A model generated the notes under the pieces. That model saw only the letters and a program-made list of their open reading frames with translations, had not been told where the DNA came from and ran no database searches. Shown one piece after another: positions 1 to 7,196 of a DNA stretch of 64,000 bases; within the stretch, counting starts at the first letter, position 1; each line of letters begins with the position of its first letter. Both the position numbers and the translations under genes were made by a program. Source of the stretch: JAGVSZ01 sp963716855 (GTDB lineage: Bacteria; Pseudomonadota; Gammaproteobacteria; Burkholderiales; SG8-39); assembly GCA_963716855.1 (NCBI GenBank), contig CAVQUV010000032.1, positions 310,001 through 374,000 of the forward strand. Reading direction: 5' to 3'.

Positions 1-559
1 TCTCGACGGCCGAAACCCGCCAAGGCAACTGGTCGGGTCCAAGCCCCAGCACACCGCAATATTCCGTGGGCAATGCACGCTGACGTGCGCGATGACTTCT
101 TCCGAAAACTGCGTTGATCCAGCGCATGAAGGGGTGCGGTTGCGCTGCTTTCCGCCACGGATTCAATTCTTGCAATCGGGTCTCCCCGAGAAAAGTACCG
201 CGAATAACTGTTGGTATGTCGGGAAATGGTTGCCCGGAGACAGAGGTTTCTTCTCCGTTCGCCTCCTCAATGAGAAGCAAGCGCGTATTAGTGGTATCGA
301 CGAACGCGCGGCTACGCACGTCAACACGTATAAAGTAGAAAGAAATGATTAGCGGTGGAATTGCAATCAGAGTGAGGGCCGTAAACGACACCACGGAAGG
401 GGTACCCAGTGCGTCCTTCGCCAGCAAGGCGAAGAAGGCAAGGAATGCGGTCTGAATCGTCAGAAAGTGCGCGAAGCGCTTCTGCTTCAAATCCTCGTAG
501 AACTTCAACAATTCATTGTTTGCTTTCCACTCTTCCAACAATCGCAGTTCAATCTCCAT
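1..559 (-). CDS. Partial two-helix membrane protein, last gene of the visible cassette array
   Basis: An open frame starts at ATG 559 and runs off the left edge, with about 186 codons visible. A good ribosome site (GGGAGGA) lies about 10 bases upstream of the ATG. The N-terminus is charged and helical (MEIELRLLEEWKANNELL). Two hydrophobic segments follow at roughly residues 33-52 and 58-78, then a soluble tail with LNPWRK and a Pro/Arg-rich stretch. The layout recalls small RipA-like membrane proteins, but I do not recognise the family securely. The gene lies about 180 bases past an attC-type boundary (742-748) and has the same orientation as the other cassettes, so I infer it is a cassette gene. 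Its C-terminus is not visible. Confidence 0.6.
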   Translation of the reverse strand, partial: MEIELRLLEEWKANNELLKFYEDLKQKRFAHFLTIQTAFLAFFALLAKDALGTPSVVSFTALTLIAIPPLIISFYFIRVDVRSRAFVDTTNTRLLLIEEANGEETSVSGQPFPDIPTVIRGTFLGETRLQELNPWRKAAQPHPFMRWINAVFGRSHRARQRALPTEYCGVLGLGPDQLPWRVSAVE

Positions 560-741
560 TACTCATTCCTCCCGCACATCCGCGCGCAGTACCGGGTCAT
601 CGCAATCCAAGGAAGAAGCGCATGGGTAGGTCCCCGCGAGTGGGCATCGCCTGAGGCTTTCGAGCCGTCCAGAGGATACGTCGAGTGAATCTGCACGGTG
701 CGCCTGAAGCTCTGCGAGTACGTCGCCCGGCCTCGTTGCGC

Positions 742-748
742 GCCTAAC
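742..748 (-). other. attC R'-type half site (GTTAGGC on the minus strand)
   Basis: On the minus strand the sequence reads CGCAACGTTAGGC, matching the integron core GTTRRRY and the usual AACGTTAGGC ending of attC sites. The partner R'' arm and the paired stem were not found in the 130 bases before it. The site therefore marks a probable cassette boundary ahead of the left-edge membrane-protein gene, but it is not a complete attC. Confidence 0.4.
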
Positions 749-1098
749 GTTGCGCCCCGGAGCACGGCGACCGAGGGGCAAAGCGACGCGCAGGCGCACT
801 CGCGCGAAGCGGTACGCTTGCAGCCGGCCCATCTGGCGCTGACGCGCGGCGTGACCAGGGCATTGGCAGAAGTCACATGCAGCGCTGCAGTGACTTAGAG
901 CTAGCACCGCGGCTGCAGCTCCTCGTGTCTCGTCGCAGCCCGCTCAAGCCGAGCTCGCTGAAGTCCGTCCAATGGCTGTGTGGACGCATGGAGATTGGTT
1001 GTCGTGTTCACGAAGGATTATACGACCGAGACGATCTGGCTCGCGCAATTAGTAGTGCATGATACAGTACGGAGTGTGATGGCGATAGAAGCGCCGAG

Positions 1099-1180
1099 CG
1101 CTCGTCGATCTCAGCGCACAGTCGCGAATCTGGCTCTTGCTGATCCCGCTCATGCCCATGGCCTTCAAGCTCGTACGCGA
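1099..1180 (-). pseudogene. IS256-family (Mutator) transposase relic
   Basis: The minus strand encodes LKAMGMSGISKSQ and then, after a one-base frameshift, SRLCAEIDER. Together these match the conserved 'GMSGISKSQVSRLCAEIDERV' block of IS256-type transposases. Nothing recognisable continues on either side. Only about 27 codons survive, so this is a dead fragment. It shows that an IS256 element once entered the cassette array between the GFA cassette and the next one. Confidence 0.65.
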
Positions 1181-1288
1181 TGACGCTAATTAGGTTTATA
1201 CGCTGCGAGCTCCTTCTCGGGTCGGGCAGCTCTAAGAAGTTATTTATTATTTATATTAATTTTTTGCCGATATAGCTCGGAGGATTTT

Positions 1289-1714
1289 TTATCTTGCTCG
1301 GTTGATCCAGAAGTTCTGCTTCGAGATTTGCGCGATCGGCTCGATATGCATGGTCCAATCGAGTGCCGATCGGTACCAGAGTTGCAACTTCGGTGGCAGA
1401 TCGGCGCGCTGTTGCGCTGTGCCCACGCGAATACTGAACACTTGCGGATTCGTAACGTCTGCGGAATAGATTGGCGTGCCGCAAGTTGCGCAGAACGTTT
1501 GAGCGCGTTTTCTGCCACTTTCGCCTGTTTTCACATAAGTCTTCGCCTCGCCGGTGAGCAGTTTGAACGCTTCCCGTTTGGCCGGCACGACGACACGGAA
1601 TGCCGAGCCCGACAACGTTTGGCAATCCGTGCAATGGCATATGGCCACCGTACTGGGATCAATCTCCGCTTCGTAAGTGATCGCGCCACAATGACAACCG
1701 CCGGTGATCTTCAT
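1289..1714 (-). CDS. GFA-family (CENP-V/glutathione-dependent formaldehyde-activating-like) zinc protein
   Basis: This is a 141-residue protein. ATG 1714 is chosen because GGGAG precedes it and the upstream in-frame ATG lies inside attC. Zinc ligands are visible as GGCHCGAITYEA near the N-terminus, ICHCTDC about 25 residues later, and FCATCGTPIY in the middle. This is the full Cys pattern of the Mss4-like GFA fold. Family members are often annotated as glutathione-dependent formaldehyde-activating enzymes, but most have no demonstrated activity. The gene begins 18 bases after an attC R' arm and is oriented like the rest of the array, so it is a cassette gene. Its own downstream attC is not recognisable. 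Confidence 0.85.
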   Translation of the reverse strand: MKITGGCHCGAITYEAEIDPSTVAICHCTDCQTLSGSAFRVVVPAKREAFKLLTGEAKTYVKTGESGRKRAQTFCATCGTPIYSADVTNPQVFSIRVGTAQQRADLPPKLQLWYRSALDWTMHIEPIAQISKQNFWINRAR

Positions 1715-1731
1715 GAGAGGCTCCCTTGGGT

Positions 1732-1800
1732 GCGCAACGTTCGACATGATCGGCCAGACCCGGCTTGCCGGGGCAGATCCGCTCGATGGAGGGGTTGGCC
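1732..1800 (-). other. attC site between the cupin and GFA cassettes
   Basis: Reading the minus strand, the site starts with R'' GGCCAAC (1800-1794). It passes through CCCTCCATCGAGCGGAT and an imperfect hairpin around CCGGCAAGCCGG, and ends in GATCATGTCGAACGTTGCGC, with R' at 1738-1732. The CCATCGAG start and the TCATGTC-AACGTT end are typical attC arms. R' (GTTGCGC) deviates from GTTRRRY by one base. Confidence 0.7.
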
Positions 1801-1827
1801 CTCATTCGCCGACGCCCTCCACCGTTG

Positions 1828-2307
1828 TTAGTAGGGCGTGCCGTCTTTGTGGACGAACATCCACTTGCCGTCGACCAGCAGTGCTTGAAGATCATCGTCC
1901 GGGTAGCGGCCTTCGTCCCCCGGGGTACGGTCGCCCACCTCCAGGTAGATGACCTCTTCCGCTGTTTCGTTGACGAGTCGGTGACCATTGCCCGTCCCGG
2001 CCTTGAATCCGGCGCACATGCCCGGCGAGAGCTTGGTTCGTCCTTCATCGGTATGCAGCGTGGGATGACCCTGCAGGATGTACACGAACTCGTCCTGCTT
2101 TGTGTGAGCATGACGCAGCGCTGAGGCCGCGTTTGGCGCAAGGTTCGTAAGGTTCACTCCGAAGTTGGTCAGACCAAACAGGTCACCCAGCGGGTGCTTT
2201 TGCCTTCCCACCATTCGGGAGGCGAAAGGCTCCGGATAGTTTGAGGGCTTGACTCTAGCGGGTGCTTGAGCAGCAACAATAGCAACCGGATACGCGTGAT
2301 CTGCCAT
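1828..2307 (-). CDS. Single-domain cupin protein, cassette gene
   Basis: This is a 159-residue protein. ATG 2307 is chosen because GAGG precedes it. An in-frame upstream extension would be translated from the end of the IS1182 element and is an artefact of that insertion. The cupin_2 core is visible: a motif-1 stretch RHAHTKQDEFVYILQG, a Pro-Gly turn (LSPGMCAGFKAG) and a second histidine in GHRLVNETAEEVIYLEVG. Such small cupins bind a metal and often act as isomerases or dioxygenases, or bind sugars; the substrate cannot be told here. The gene's presumed upstream cassette boundary is occupied by IS1182, so any cassette promoter or attC read-through would now come from the IS. Confidence 0.8.
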   Translation of the reverse strand: MADHAYPVAIVAAQAPARVKPSNYPEPFASRMVGRQKHPLGDLFGLTNFGVNLTNLAPNAASALRHAHTKQDEFVYILQGHPTLHTDEGRTKLSPGMCAGFKAGTGNGHRLVNETAEEVIYLEVGDRTPGDEGRYPDDDLQALLVDGKWMFVHKDGTPY

Positions 2308-2340
2308 TAGAGCCTCGCGGATATGCCAATCAGCGCTAAC

Positions 2341-4076
2341 GAGGCTGTACAAAAATCCGTTCCTGGAGCCGCTGCGGTGCGCGCAGTCGCGTCACGGTGT
2401 GCAATCGCATCGTGTCGGCCTCGAATCCGGATTCGATCTCAGCGGAGGCGGACTGCGCTCCGGTTCCCCTTCCTATCTCGCGTAGCCATGATGCGCCAGC
2501 TTCTCGATGTTGTGAACCAGGCAGTACAGGTGCCACTGCGTGTCGACCTTCGCTCTTGAGCGCAGCGTGAAGCGGTCCAGGCGCTTGTTGTGCCGGAGGT
2601 TGGCGAACACCGGCTCGACCGTGGCGATCCGTCGGCCGTAGAGCGCTCGTCCGCGCGCGCTGTCGATCGCCGCCTTCATGCGCTCGGTGAACGGCAGGGG
2701 CGAGGGCTGGTTCTTCGCGAAGAAGGCGACTTGGCGCGTCGGGGTGCGCTCCGGGTGACGAAGACAACGGTCTCTGAGGTGGCAGGGCAGACAGTCGCGC
2801 TTGGCGCCCTGGAACTTGTGATGCACTCGGCCGTTGGTCGTGCAGTGGCGCCCGGTCGAGTAGAGGCTCTTTCCGGCCGGGCAGATGCAGCGGTTGGTGT
2901 TCGGGTCGTGGTGGAAGTCCGCGGGGGTGAACTTCCCCTCCCGGAGCGTGGCCGTCTTGTCCCACAGCGGATCGGGTAGCCCCGTGTACTTCGCCTGGTC
3001 CCTGAACCGCTCGTCGCGCCGGCGCATCAGGTTGTCGGCGATCAGGGCCGGCACGCCGCTCTCGTAGAGTTGCTTGAGGTTCTCCTCGCTGTGGTAACCG
3101 GCATCGGCCGTCACCATGGTCTGCTCGGTCCGTAACGCCTCGGTGCTGCGCACCATCGGCAGCAGTGCGCTCTGCTCGCTGCCCGAGCCGTGGGCCTGTG
3201 CAGCGACGATGATCTGCGCCTTGGCGTCCACCGCGGCGAGCGCGCTGTAGCCCTGGAGCACGCCCTTGGCGGTGGCCATCTTGGCGCTGTCGTTGTCGGT
3301 AAGGTTGCTCTTGCGGATCGCGCCTTTCTCGGAGTGTCGTTCCGAGTGCGTGGCGAGGAACTCTCGAATGCGCGTTGCCTCGGACTGCAGCCGCTGGAGA
3401 CGGGCTTCGTCCTTCGCCTGATCCTCGCCGGGATCCTTCTCCTGGTCGCGCGCGCGGTGGGCCTTCATCATCGTGGCGACCGCAACCTCCATCCGTTCGG
3501 CCTCGTGGCGCAGCTCGGCGTGCGTCCCGCTCCTGCGCTTGTCGGCGTTGCTTGGCAGCTTCACCCCATCGATCGCGAACATCTGCCGGCCGATCAGCCC
3601 CAGGCGGTCGCAGGTAAGCAGGACTTGGGTGAAGATCGCCGCGGCGTCCTCGCCCAGCTCCCTGACGAAGGCCGCGATGGTCGTGAAGCGCGGGGCGCTA
3701 TCGCCCGAGATCGCCATGAACAGCACGTTCTCGCGGCACAGCCGCTCGATCGCGCGGCTGGAGACCACCCCCCGGCTGTAGGCGAGCAGAACGATCTTGA
3801 GCATCACCGCCGGATCGTAGGCGGGCGCGCCGGTCAGGTCGTTGCAGAACCGGGCATCAAGACCCGAGAGGTCGATCTCGGTGTCGATCAGCACGTCGAG
3901 CGCGTGCTCGAAGCTGCCGGGGATGAGCTGGGATTCGAGCACGATCGGCAGAAAGCGGGGACTGCGATCGATCAGCTTGTAGCGCGCCACGTTGTTCTTC
4001 TCCGTCGAGTCGACCTCGACAAGTAACGCTCGGGGGAAGCAAACGACGACGCGGCGGGGACTTTTTGTACAGCCTC
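2341..4076. mobile_element. IS1182-family insertion sequence
   Basis: The element is about 1.74 kb with perfect 15-bp terminal inverted repeats: GAGGCTGTACAAAAA at 2341-2355 and its complement at 4062-4076. AAC flanks both ends (2338-2340 and 4077-4079), compatible with a 3-bp target duplication. It contains one intact transposase gene. It lies exactly at the R' end of the attC that follows the nitrilase cassette, on the cupin side. Confidence 0.88.
2473..3990 (-). CDS. IS1182-family transposase
   Basis: This is an intact 505-residue DDE transposase. It has the N-terminal DUF772-type region (YDPAVMLKIVLLAYSRGVVSSRAIERLCRE, quoted in part), a charged mid-section, and the catalytic block with TADAGYHSEENL. 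A cysteine-rich stretch (CICPAGK ... CLPCHLRDRCLRH) follows, then the C-terminal EPVFANLRHNKRLDRF motif characteristic of the family, which supplies the last acidic residue. Length and motifs are complete, so the element may still be active. It is flanked by the element's own inverted repeats and reads in the same direction as the cassette array. Confidence 0.93.
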   Translation of the reverse strand: MARYKLIDRSPRFLPIVLESQLIPGSFEHALDVLIDTEIDLSGLDARFCNDLTGAPAYDPAVMLKIVLLAYSRGVVSSRAIERLCRENVLFMAISGDSAPRFTTIAAFVRELGEDAAAIFTQVLLTCDRLGLIGRQMFAIDGVKLPSNADKRRSGTHAELRHEAERMEVAVATMMKAHRARDQEKDPGEDQAKDEARLQRLQSEATRIREFLATHSERHSEKGAIRKSNLTDNDSAKMATAKGVLQGYSALAAVDAKAQIIVAAQAHGSGSEQSALLPMVRSTEALRTEQTMVTADAGYHSEENLKQLYESGVPALIADNLMRRRDERFRDQAKYTGLPDPLWDKTATLREGKFTPADFHHDPNTNRCICPAGKSLYSTGRHCTTNGRVHHKFQGAKRDCLPCHLRDRCLRHPERTPTRQVAFFAKNQPSPLPFTERMKAAIDSARGRALYGRRIATVEPVFANLRHNKRLDRFTLRSRAKVDTQWHLYCLVHNIEKLAHHGYAR

Positions 4077-4135
4077 AACGACTGAGCTCAGGGACGCGCC
4101 GCTTGCGGCGCGTCCCCTGGAGCGACGGGTTGGCC
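4077..4135 (-). other. attC site following the nitrilase cassette
   Basis: The minus strand starts with R'' GGCCAAC at 4135-4129. It continues CCGTCGCTCCAGGG, then a strong stem GACGCGCCGC-AAGC-GGCGCGTC, and then CCTGAGCTCAGTCGTT. The R' arm is cut by the IS1182 element just after GTT. The bases on the far side of the IS (GTTAGCG) would restore a GTTAGC-type R'. The site begins immediately at the nitrilase stop codon, as cassette attC sites do. Confidence 0.75.
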
Positions 4136-4137
4136 AT

Positions 4138-5097
4138 TCAGGAGCGGTCCGATCGGGTTGAAGCGCTGAACACTACGGGTCTGAGCGGCCCGGTGTTCAC
4201 ATGCAGCTGAAAGATGTCTGGCCTCGAATAGTGCCCGACCGTATCCAGACTGCGCCGAGCAACCCCAACGCGTTCAAGGTCGATGTCCGCGTACAAGATC
4301 CCGAGCTCATTATGCAGTGGGCCCGCCACGATCTTACCGCCGGGGGCGACTACTACCGAATCGCCAGCGTTCACCCACTCGTCGGCGTTCGAATATAGCT
4401 CCGCTTTACCGGGAACGGCATCTGGGATGTGGCGCGCCTGAAAAGCGCAGCCGCTACCGATTACCCAGCATCCACCTTCGCGCGCGATGTGTTGCATCGT
4501 GGCAATCCAGCGATCCCCGGTGTCGTAGGTCGGGGCGATGTAAATGTCCACGCCCTGGGCGTAAAGGGCGCATCGCGCAAGGGGCATGTAGTTTTCCCAA
4601 CAAATGAGAGTTCCGATCCGTCCGCATGGCGTCTCGACCGCCCTGAGGCCCGAGGCGTCCCCGAAGCCCCAGACCATGCGCTCGGGATTCGTTGGCATGA
4701 CCTTGCGGTGGCGGTTAAGTATCGTGCCATCGGACCCGATGATGACGACGCTGTTGTAGATCGTGCTCCGGCTGAAATCGGTATCGCGTTCGTTGATGCC
4801 GCATACGACGGTGACCTTGTTCTGCCTTGCTGCTTCACGGAGAGGCGCCAGGTCGTCCTCGGACACGCGGACAGAATTGGCTAGTAGTAGGGAGTGCAAT
4901 CGCTCGGAAAGCGTCATGTCCCCGCCGGGACGAAGCCGCCAAATCCATGCCGGATACCCCGGTATAAATGCCTCGGGGAATACCACCAACTGCGCGCCGG
5001 CGCCCGCGGCCTCACTTACGCTGGTCACCGCGGCGCCAGTCGTCTCGGCCCTATTCAGAAAGGTTGGAGGGCGTTGAACGATCGCAATACGTGACAT
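4138..5097 (-). CDS. Nitrilase (carbon-nitrogen hydrolase family), cassette gene
   Basis: This is a 319-residue protein, the normal length for true nitrilases, and it starts at ATG 5097 after a GAGGTGAAAG ribosome site. The catalytic triad is visible: Glu in VVFPEAFIPGYP, Lys in NRHRKVMPT, and Cys in LICWENYMPLARCALY. The CWENYMPL context and the downstream IAPTYDTGDRW are typical of nitrile hydrolases rather than amidases, so conversion of an aliphatic or aromatic nitrile to acid and ammonia is expected. The gene begins 22 bases after an attC R' arm (5125-5119) and ends against another attC, so it is a clean gene cassette. Confidence 0.9.
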   Translation of the reverse strand: MSRIAIVQRPPTFLNRAETTGAAVTSVSEAAGAGAQLVVFPEAFIPGYPAWIWRLRPGGDMTLSERLHSLLLANSVRVSEDDLAPLREAARQNKVTVVCGINERDTDFSRSTIYNSVVIIGSDGTILNRHRKVMPTNPERMVWGFGDASGLRAVETPCGRIGTLICWENYMPLARCALYAQGVDIYIAPTYDTGDRWIATMQHIAREGGCWVIGSGCAFQARHIPDAVPGKAELYSNADEWVNAGDSVVVAPGGKIVAGPLHNELGILYADIDLERVGVARRSLDTVGHYSRPDIFQLHVNTGPLRPVVFSASTRSDRS

Positions 5098-5118
5098 CTT
5101 TCACCTCGGTTATTGAAT

Positions 5119-5190
5119 GGCCAACGTCGCCCATCAGCGGCCCGCGCAGGCGGGCGAAGCCCGCCGTAGCGGGTCCGGTGCAATGATGGG
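5119..5190 (-). other. Left part of an attC split by an IS1111-type element
   Basis: On the minus strand this part ends in CTGATGGGCGACGTTGGCC, with R' GTTGGCC at 5125-5119. A GC-rich stem around GGCGGGCTTCGCCCGCC precedes it. The matching R'' arm, GCCCAACCCGTC, is found on the other side of the IS at 6672-6661. Joining the two parts restores one attC for the hicBA cassette. Confidence 0.75.
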
Positions 5191-5277
5191 ATGGACTCCC
5201 CCCGGCTTCTCGGCATCATCGTGCCAGCTGGCCTCATGTGGTGTGGGGTGTCAGCGCTCAACCGAGGAGAGTCCGAG

Positions 5278-6374
5278 ATGAATGCTACCGCCGCGCTGCC
5301 GGTCGTGGGAGTGGATCTTGCGAAGTCGGTGTTCCAGATCGCGATTGCCGATGGCCACTGGCGCATCGTCGAACAACAGCGCCTGACCCGCACGCAGCTG
5401 GAGCGCTGGTTCGCCAACCGGGCCGTGGGCCTGGTCGTCATGGAAGCCTGCGGCAGCGCGCACCACTGGGCGCGTTGGCTCAACGGCCTGGGCATTGAGG
5501 TGAAGCTGCTGCCGGCCGCCTACGTGCGCGCCTACGTGAAGCGCAACAAGACCGACGCGGCCGACGCCTGTGCGCTGCTGGAGGCGGCGCGCTGCGCCGA
5601 CATCGTCCCGGTGCGCGTGAAATCGGTCGAGCAGCAGGCCGTCCAGGCGCTGCATCGCACGCGCTCGCTGTGGATGGCGACACGCACTTCGCGCATCAAC
5701 GCGCTTGCGCGGCTTTTGCCGGGAGTTCGGCATCGCGATCGCACAAGGCGCGCGCCTCGGGGTGGAGCAGATCGGCCGCGTGCTCGCCGATCCGAAATCG
5801 GCGATCCCTGAGCTCATCCGCGGCACGATGAAGCTCCTGGTCGAGGAGATCCGGCTGCTCGAGGCGAGGATCAGCGAACTGGAGCGCGAGCTGACGCACA
5901 CCGCGCGCCAGTCGCACGGCGTGCACGACGCTGCTCACGATTCCCGGCGTGGGACTGCTCACCGCCACAGCAATAGTGGCCGCCACCAGCGGCAGCGTGC
6001 GTCACTTCGGTGACGCGCGCCACTTCGCCGCCTGGTTCGGCCTCACGCCGAAGGAATCTTCCTCGGGCAGCACGCGTCATCTCGGACGCATCTCCAAGCG
6101 TGGCGATCGCTATCTGCGCATGCTCCTGACCCACGGGGCGCGCGCGGTGTTGCGCGCGGCCAGCGCGACCACTCGGGCTGGACGCAGCGTCGATCCGCTG
6201 CGCGCTTGGGCGCTCGCCGTCCAGGGACGAACCAATCACAACAAGGCCACCTGCGCGCTCGCCAACAAGCTCGCCCGCATCTGCTACGCGTGCCTGCGCG
6301 ACGGATCACCCTACGGGGAGATCCGACGTCCAGAAAAGAAGATCGCGCGCAGTGCCTTTCCGATCCCCGCCTGA
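5278..6374 (+). pseudogene. IS110/IS1111-family transposase with two frameshifts
   Basis: The protein begins MNATAALPVVGVDLAKSVF at ATG 5278, showing the first Asp of the DEDD (RuvC-like) domain. A later motif, RNKTDAADACAL, is also characteristic. An extra base near 5702 shifts the frame before RGFCREFGIAIAQG. A second shift near 5925 precedes the transposase_20 (helix-hairpin-helix-like) part, TIPGVGLLTATAIVAA ... HFAAWFGLTPKE. All segments are present, so either the copy is recently inactivated or the two single-base indels are assembly errors. The gene ends at TGA 6372-6374. Confidence 0.88.
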
Positions 6375-6643
6375 GAGGCAGCTCCTGAACGAACTACCCC
6401 ACCGTCGCTTGCGTAGAGACTGATCGCCCACCATGGCACCCAGGGTCACCCCCGCACCGACTGACGCCGACAACCCTTCTGGCAGGATCGCTGGTCACAG
6501 CCCCTTGCCCGTTGCAACGATTGGCGCGCCGGTGCTCGCAGATTCCATGTCGGCACGGGCCGCACAGAGCCCACTCACGATGCCGGATATACGACTGCAG
6601 GCGCTCCAGCTGTGCCAGAACTATCGATCAGCTCTTTCCTTGT
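6375..6643. other. Untranslated 3' part of the IS1111-type element
   Basis: I see no gene here. IS1111-group elements carry a non-coding stretch between the transposase and the right sub-terminal repeat, and this matches that arrangement. The open frames that cross it extend into hicBA in antisense and show no family motif. Confidence 0.5.
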
Positions 6644-6660
6644 GGGGGGAGTCCATATAC

Positions 6661-6672
6661 GACGGGTTGGGC
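6661..6672 (-). other. Right part (R'' arm) of the IS-split attC after hicA
   Basis: The minus strand reads GCCCAACCCGTC directly after the hicA stop codon. GCCCAAC fits RYYYAAC. It complements the CGACGTTGGCC end at 5119-5130 on the far side of the IS1111-type element. Confidence 0.7.
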
Positions 6673-6675
6673 GTC

Positions 6676-6861
6676 TTACGGCTCGGGAACTTCGAGATCA
6701 CGGCAGATCTTCCGCGCAAGCAAGTCGTTGATCTCGCGATGACGCGGGATGGTCGAAACCTTTCCGCTCAGACGATTGACGTACACGGAGTGCCTGCCGC
6801 CCTCGCGAAGGAGAACGCATCCGTGTGTCTCAAGGTGCCGGATCAGGTCACGACGTTTCAT
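6676..6861 (-). CDS. hicA: HicA-family mRNA interferase toxin
   Basis: This is a 61-residue protein. It starts MKRRDLIRHLETHGC and carries the conserved HicA catalytic-histidine region GGRHSVYVN, followed by VSTIPRHREINDLLARKI. This is the double-stranded RNA-binding-like fold of HicA toxins, which cleave mRNA when freed from HicB. The ATG overlaps the stop codon of hicB by four bases, so the pair is translationally coupled with the antitoxin first. Such pairs are common integron cassettes and can stabilise arrays. Confidence 0.85.
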   Translation of the reverse strand: MKRRDLIRHLETHGCVLLREGGRHSVYVNRLSGKVSTIPRHREINDLLARKICRDLEVPEP

Positions 6862-7076
6862 TCAATCGCGAGGACCAGCGGCTCACGAATGACCTTCTTC
6901 TTCCCAATCGACTTCTTCGACAGGCTGCGGTTCGCCTGAAGGACGAGCTCGACGGCTTCGGCCAGGTTAGCCCGGGCTTGTTTGAGGGTGCGAGCCTGAG
7001 TATTAGCGCCCGGCAGTTCCTCGACGAAACCGATATAGCCCTCACGGACCTTCTGAAAGACAGCGGTGAGTTTCAT
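6858..7076 (-). CDS. hicB: HicB-like antitoxin
   Basis: This is a 72-residue protein. MKLTAVFQKVREGYIGFVEELPGANTQ (quoted in part) has the HicB partial RNase-H fold pattern: beta strands, then a GxxxxxxELPG turn, then a helix with ARANLAEAVELVL. It is short and lacks a recognisable C-terminal DNA-binding domain, so autoregulation may be weak or work through the complex. It lies upstream of hicA and overlaps it, in its own cassette, with a promoter at the cassette start. No ribosome site stronger than GGCTGGAC is visible. Confidence 0.8.
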   Translation of the reverse strand: MKLTAVFQKVREGYIGFVEELPGANTQARTLKQARANLAEAVELVLQANRSLSKKSIGKKKVIREPLVLAIE

Positions 7077-7109
7077 GTCCAGCCTCGAGCCAAGAGTGCG
7101 AGCAAGGCA

Positions 7110-7139
7110 AGTATAGCGGTGCCTCCACTAGACGCCCAA
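7110..7139 (-). promoter_or_regulatory. Candidate hicBA cassette promoter using attC bases as its -35 box
   Basis: The minus strand shows TTGGGC (7139-7134, part of the attC R' core), 18 bases, then TATACT (7115-7110), about 33 bases upstream of the hicB start codon. Spacing and the -10 match fit sigma-70. Toxin-antitoxin cassettes usually bring their own promoter. Confidence 0.55.
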
Positions 7140-7196
7140 CGTCCCCGCTCAGCGGCGCGCCGCTTGCGGCGCGTCCGCTGCAGCGGGTGGCTGGGC
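7134..7196 (-). other. attC site of the cation-efflux cassette
   Basis: On the minus strand GCCCAGCCACCCGCTGCAGCGG leads into a stem of GACGCGCCGC-AAGC-GGCGCGCC, then GCTGAGCGGGGACGTTGGGC. R' is a perfect GTTGGGC; R'' (GCCCAGC) has one mismatch to RYYYAAC. Length is 63 bases. The last 17 codons of the efflux gene are read from this site. Confidence 0.8.

Larger units (their letters stand above)
560..1288. other. Non-coding or decayed stretch between cassettes
   Basis: No convincing intact gene is present. The stretch holds a ribosome site next to the left-edge gene, an attC half site at 742-748, an IS256-type transposase relic at 1099-1180, and a conspicuously AT-rich patch at about 1236-1276 directly after the GFA-type gene. 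No complete attC for the GFA cassette could be recognised, so it has probably been lost along with whatever the IS256 relic once belonged to. Confidence 0.5.
5184..6662 (+). mobile_element. IS1111-type (IS110 family) insertion sequence of the attC-targeting group
   Basis: Sub-terminal 13-bp inverted repeats are perfect: ATGGACTCCCCCC at 5191-5203 and its complement at 6644-6656. Sub-terminal repeats with a few extra bases outside them are typical of the IS1111 subgroup. The exact outer ends are therefore approximate. Both flanks are attC sequence, and a subset of IS1111 elements is known to insert specifically into attC sites. The transposase inside is frameshifted twice. About 270 bases of untranslated tail follow the gene before the right repeat. 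Confidence 0.85.

Noticed and set aside
742..900. Full attC or CRISPR-like repeat in the 742-900 stretch
   Set aside because: Only the R' core is recognisable; no R'' partner, no regular spacing and no repeated units were found.
563..907. Overlapping open frames of 60-115 codons on both strands upstream of the left-edge gene
   Set aside because: They have Arg/Ala-rich low-complexity products, no ribosome sites and no family motifs, and they cross an attC half site; treated as chance frames in GC-rich DNA.
1236..1276. AT-rich patch as a replication origin or phage attachment site
   Set aside because: No iterons, DnaA boxes or matching direct repeat seen; its position fits decay after the GFA gene better.
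6433..6939. 168-codon plus-strand frame between the IS1111 transposase and hicBA
   Set aside because: It runs through the IS end, the attC arm and antisense to hicA/hicB, whose products have clear family motifs; no independent support.
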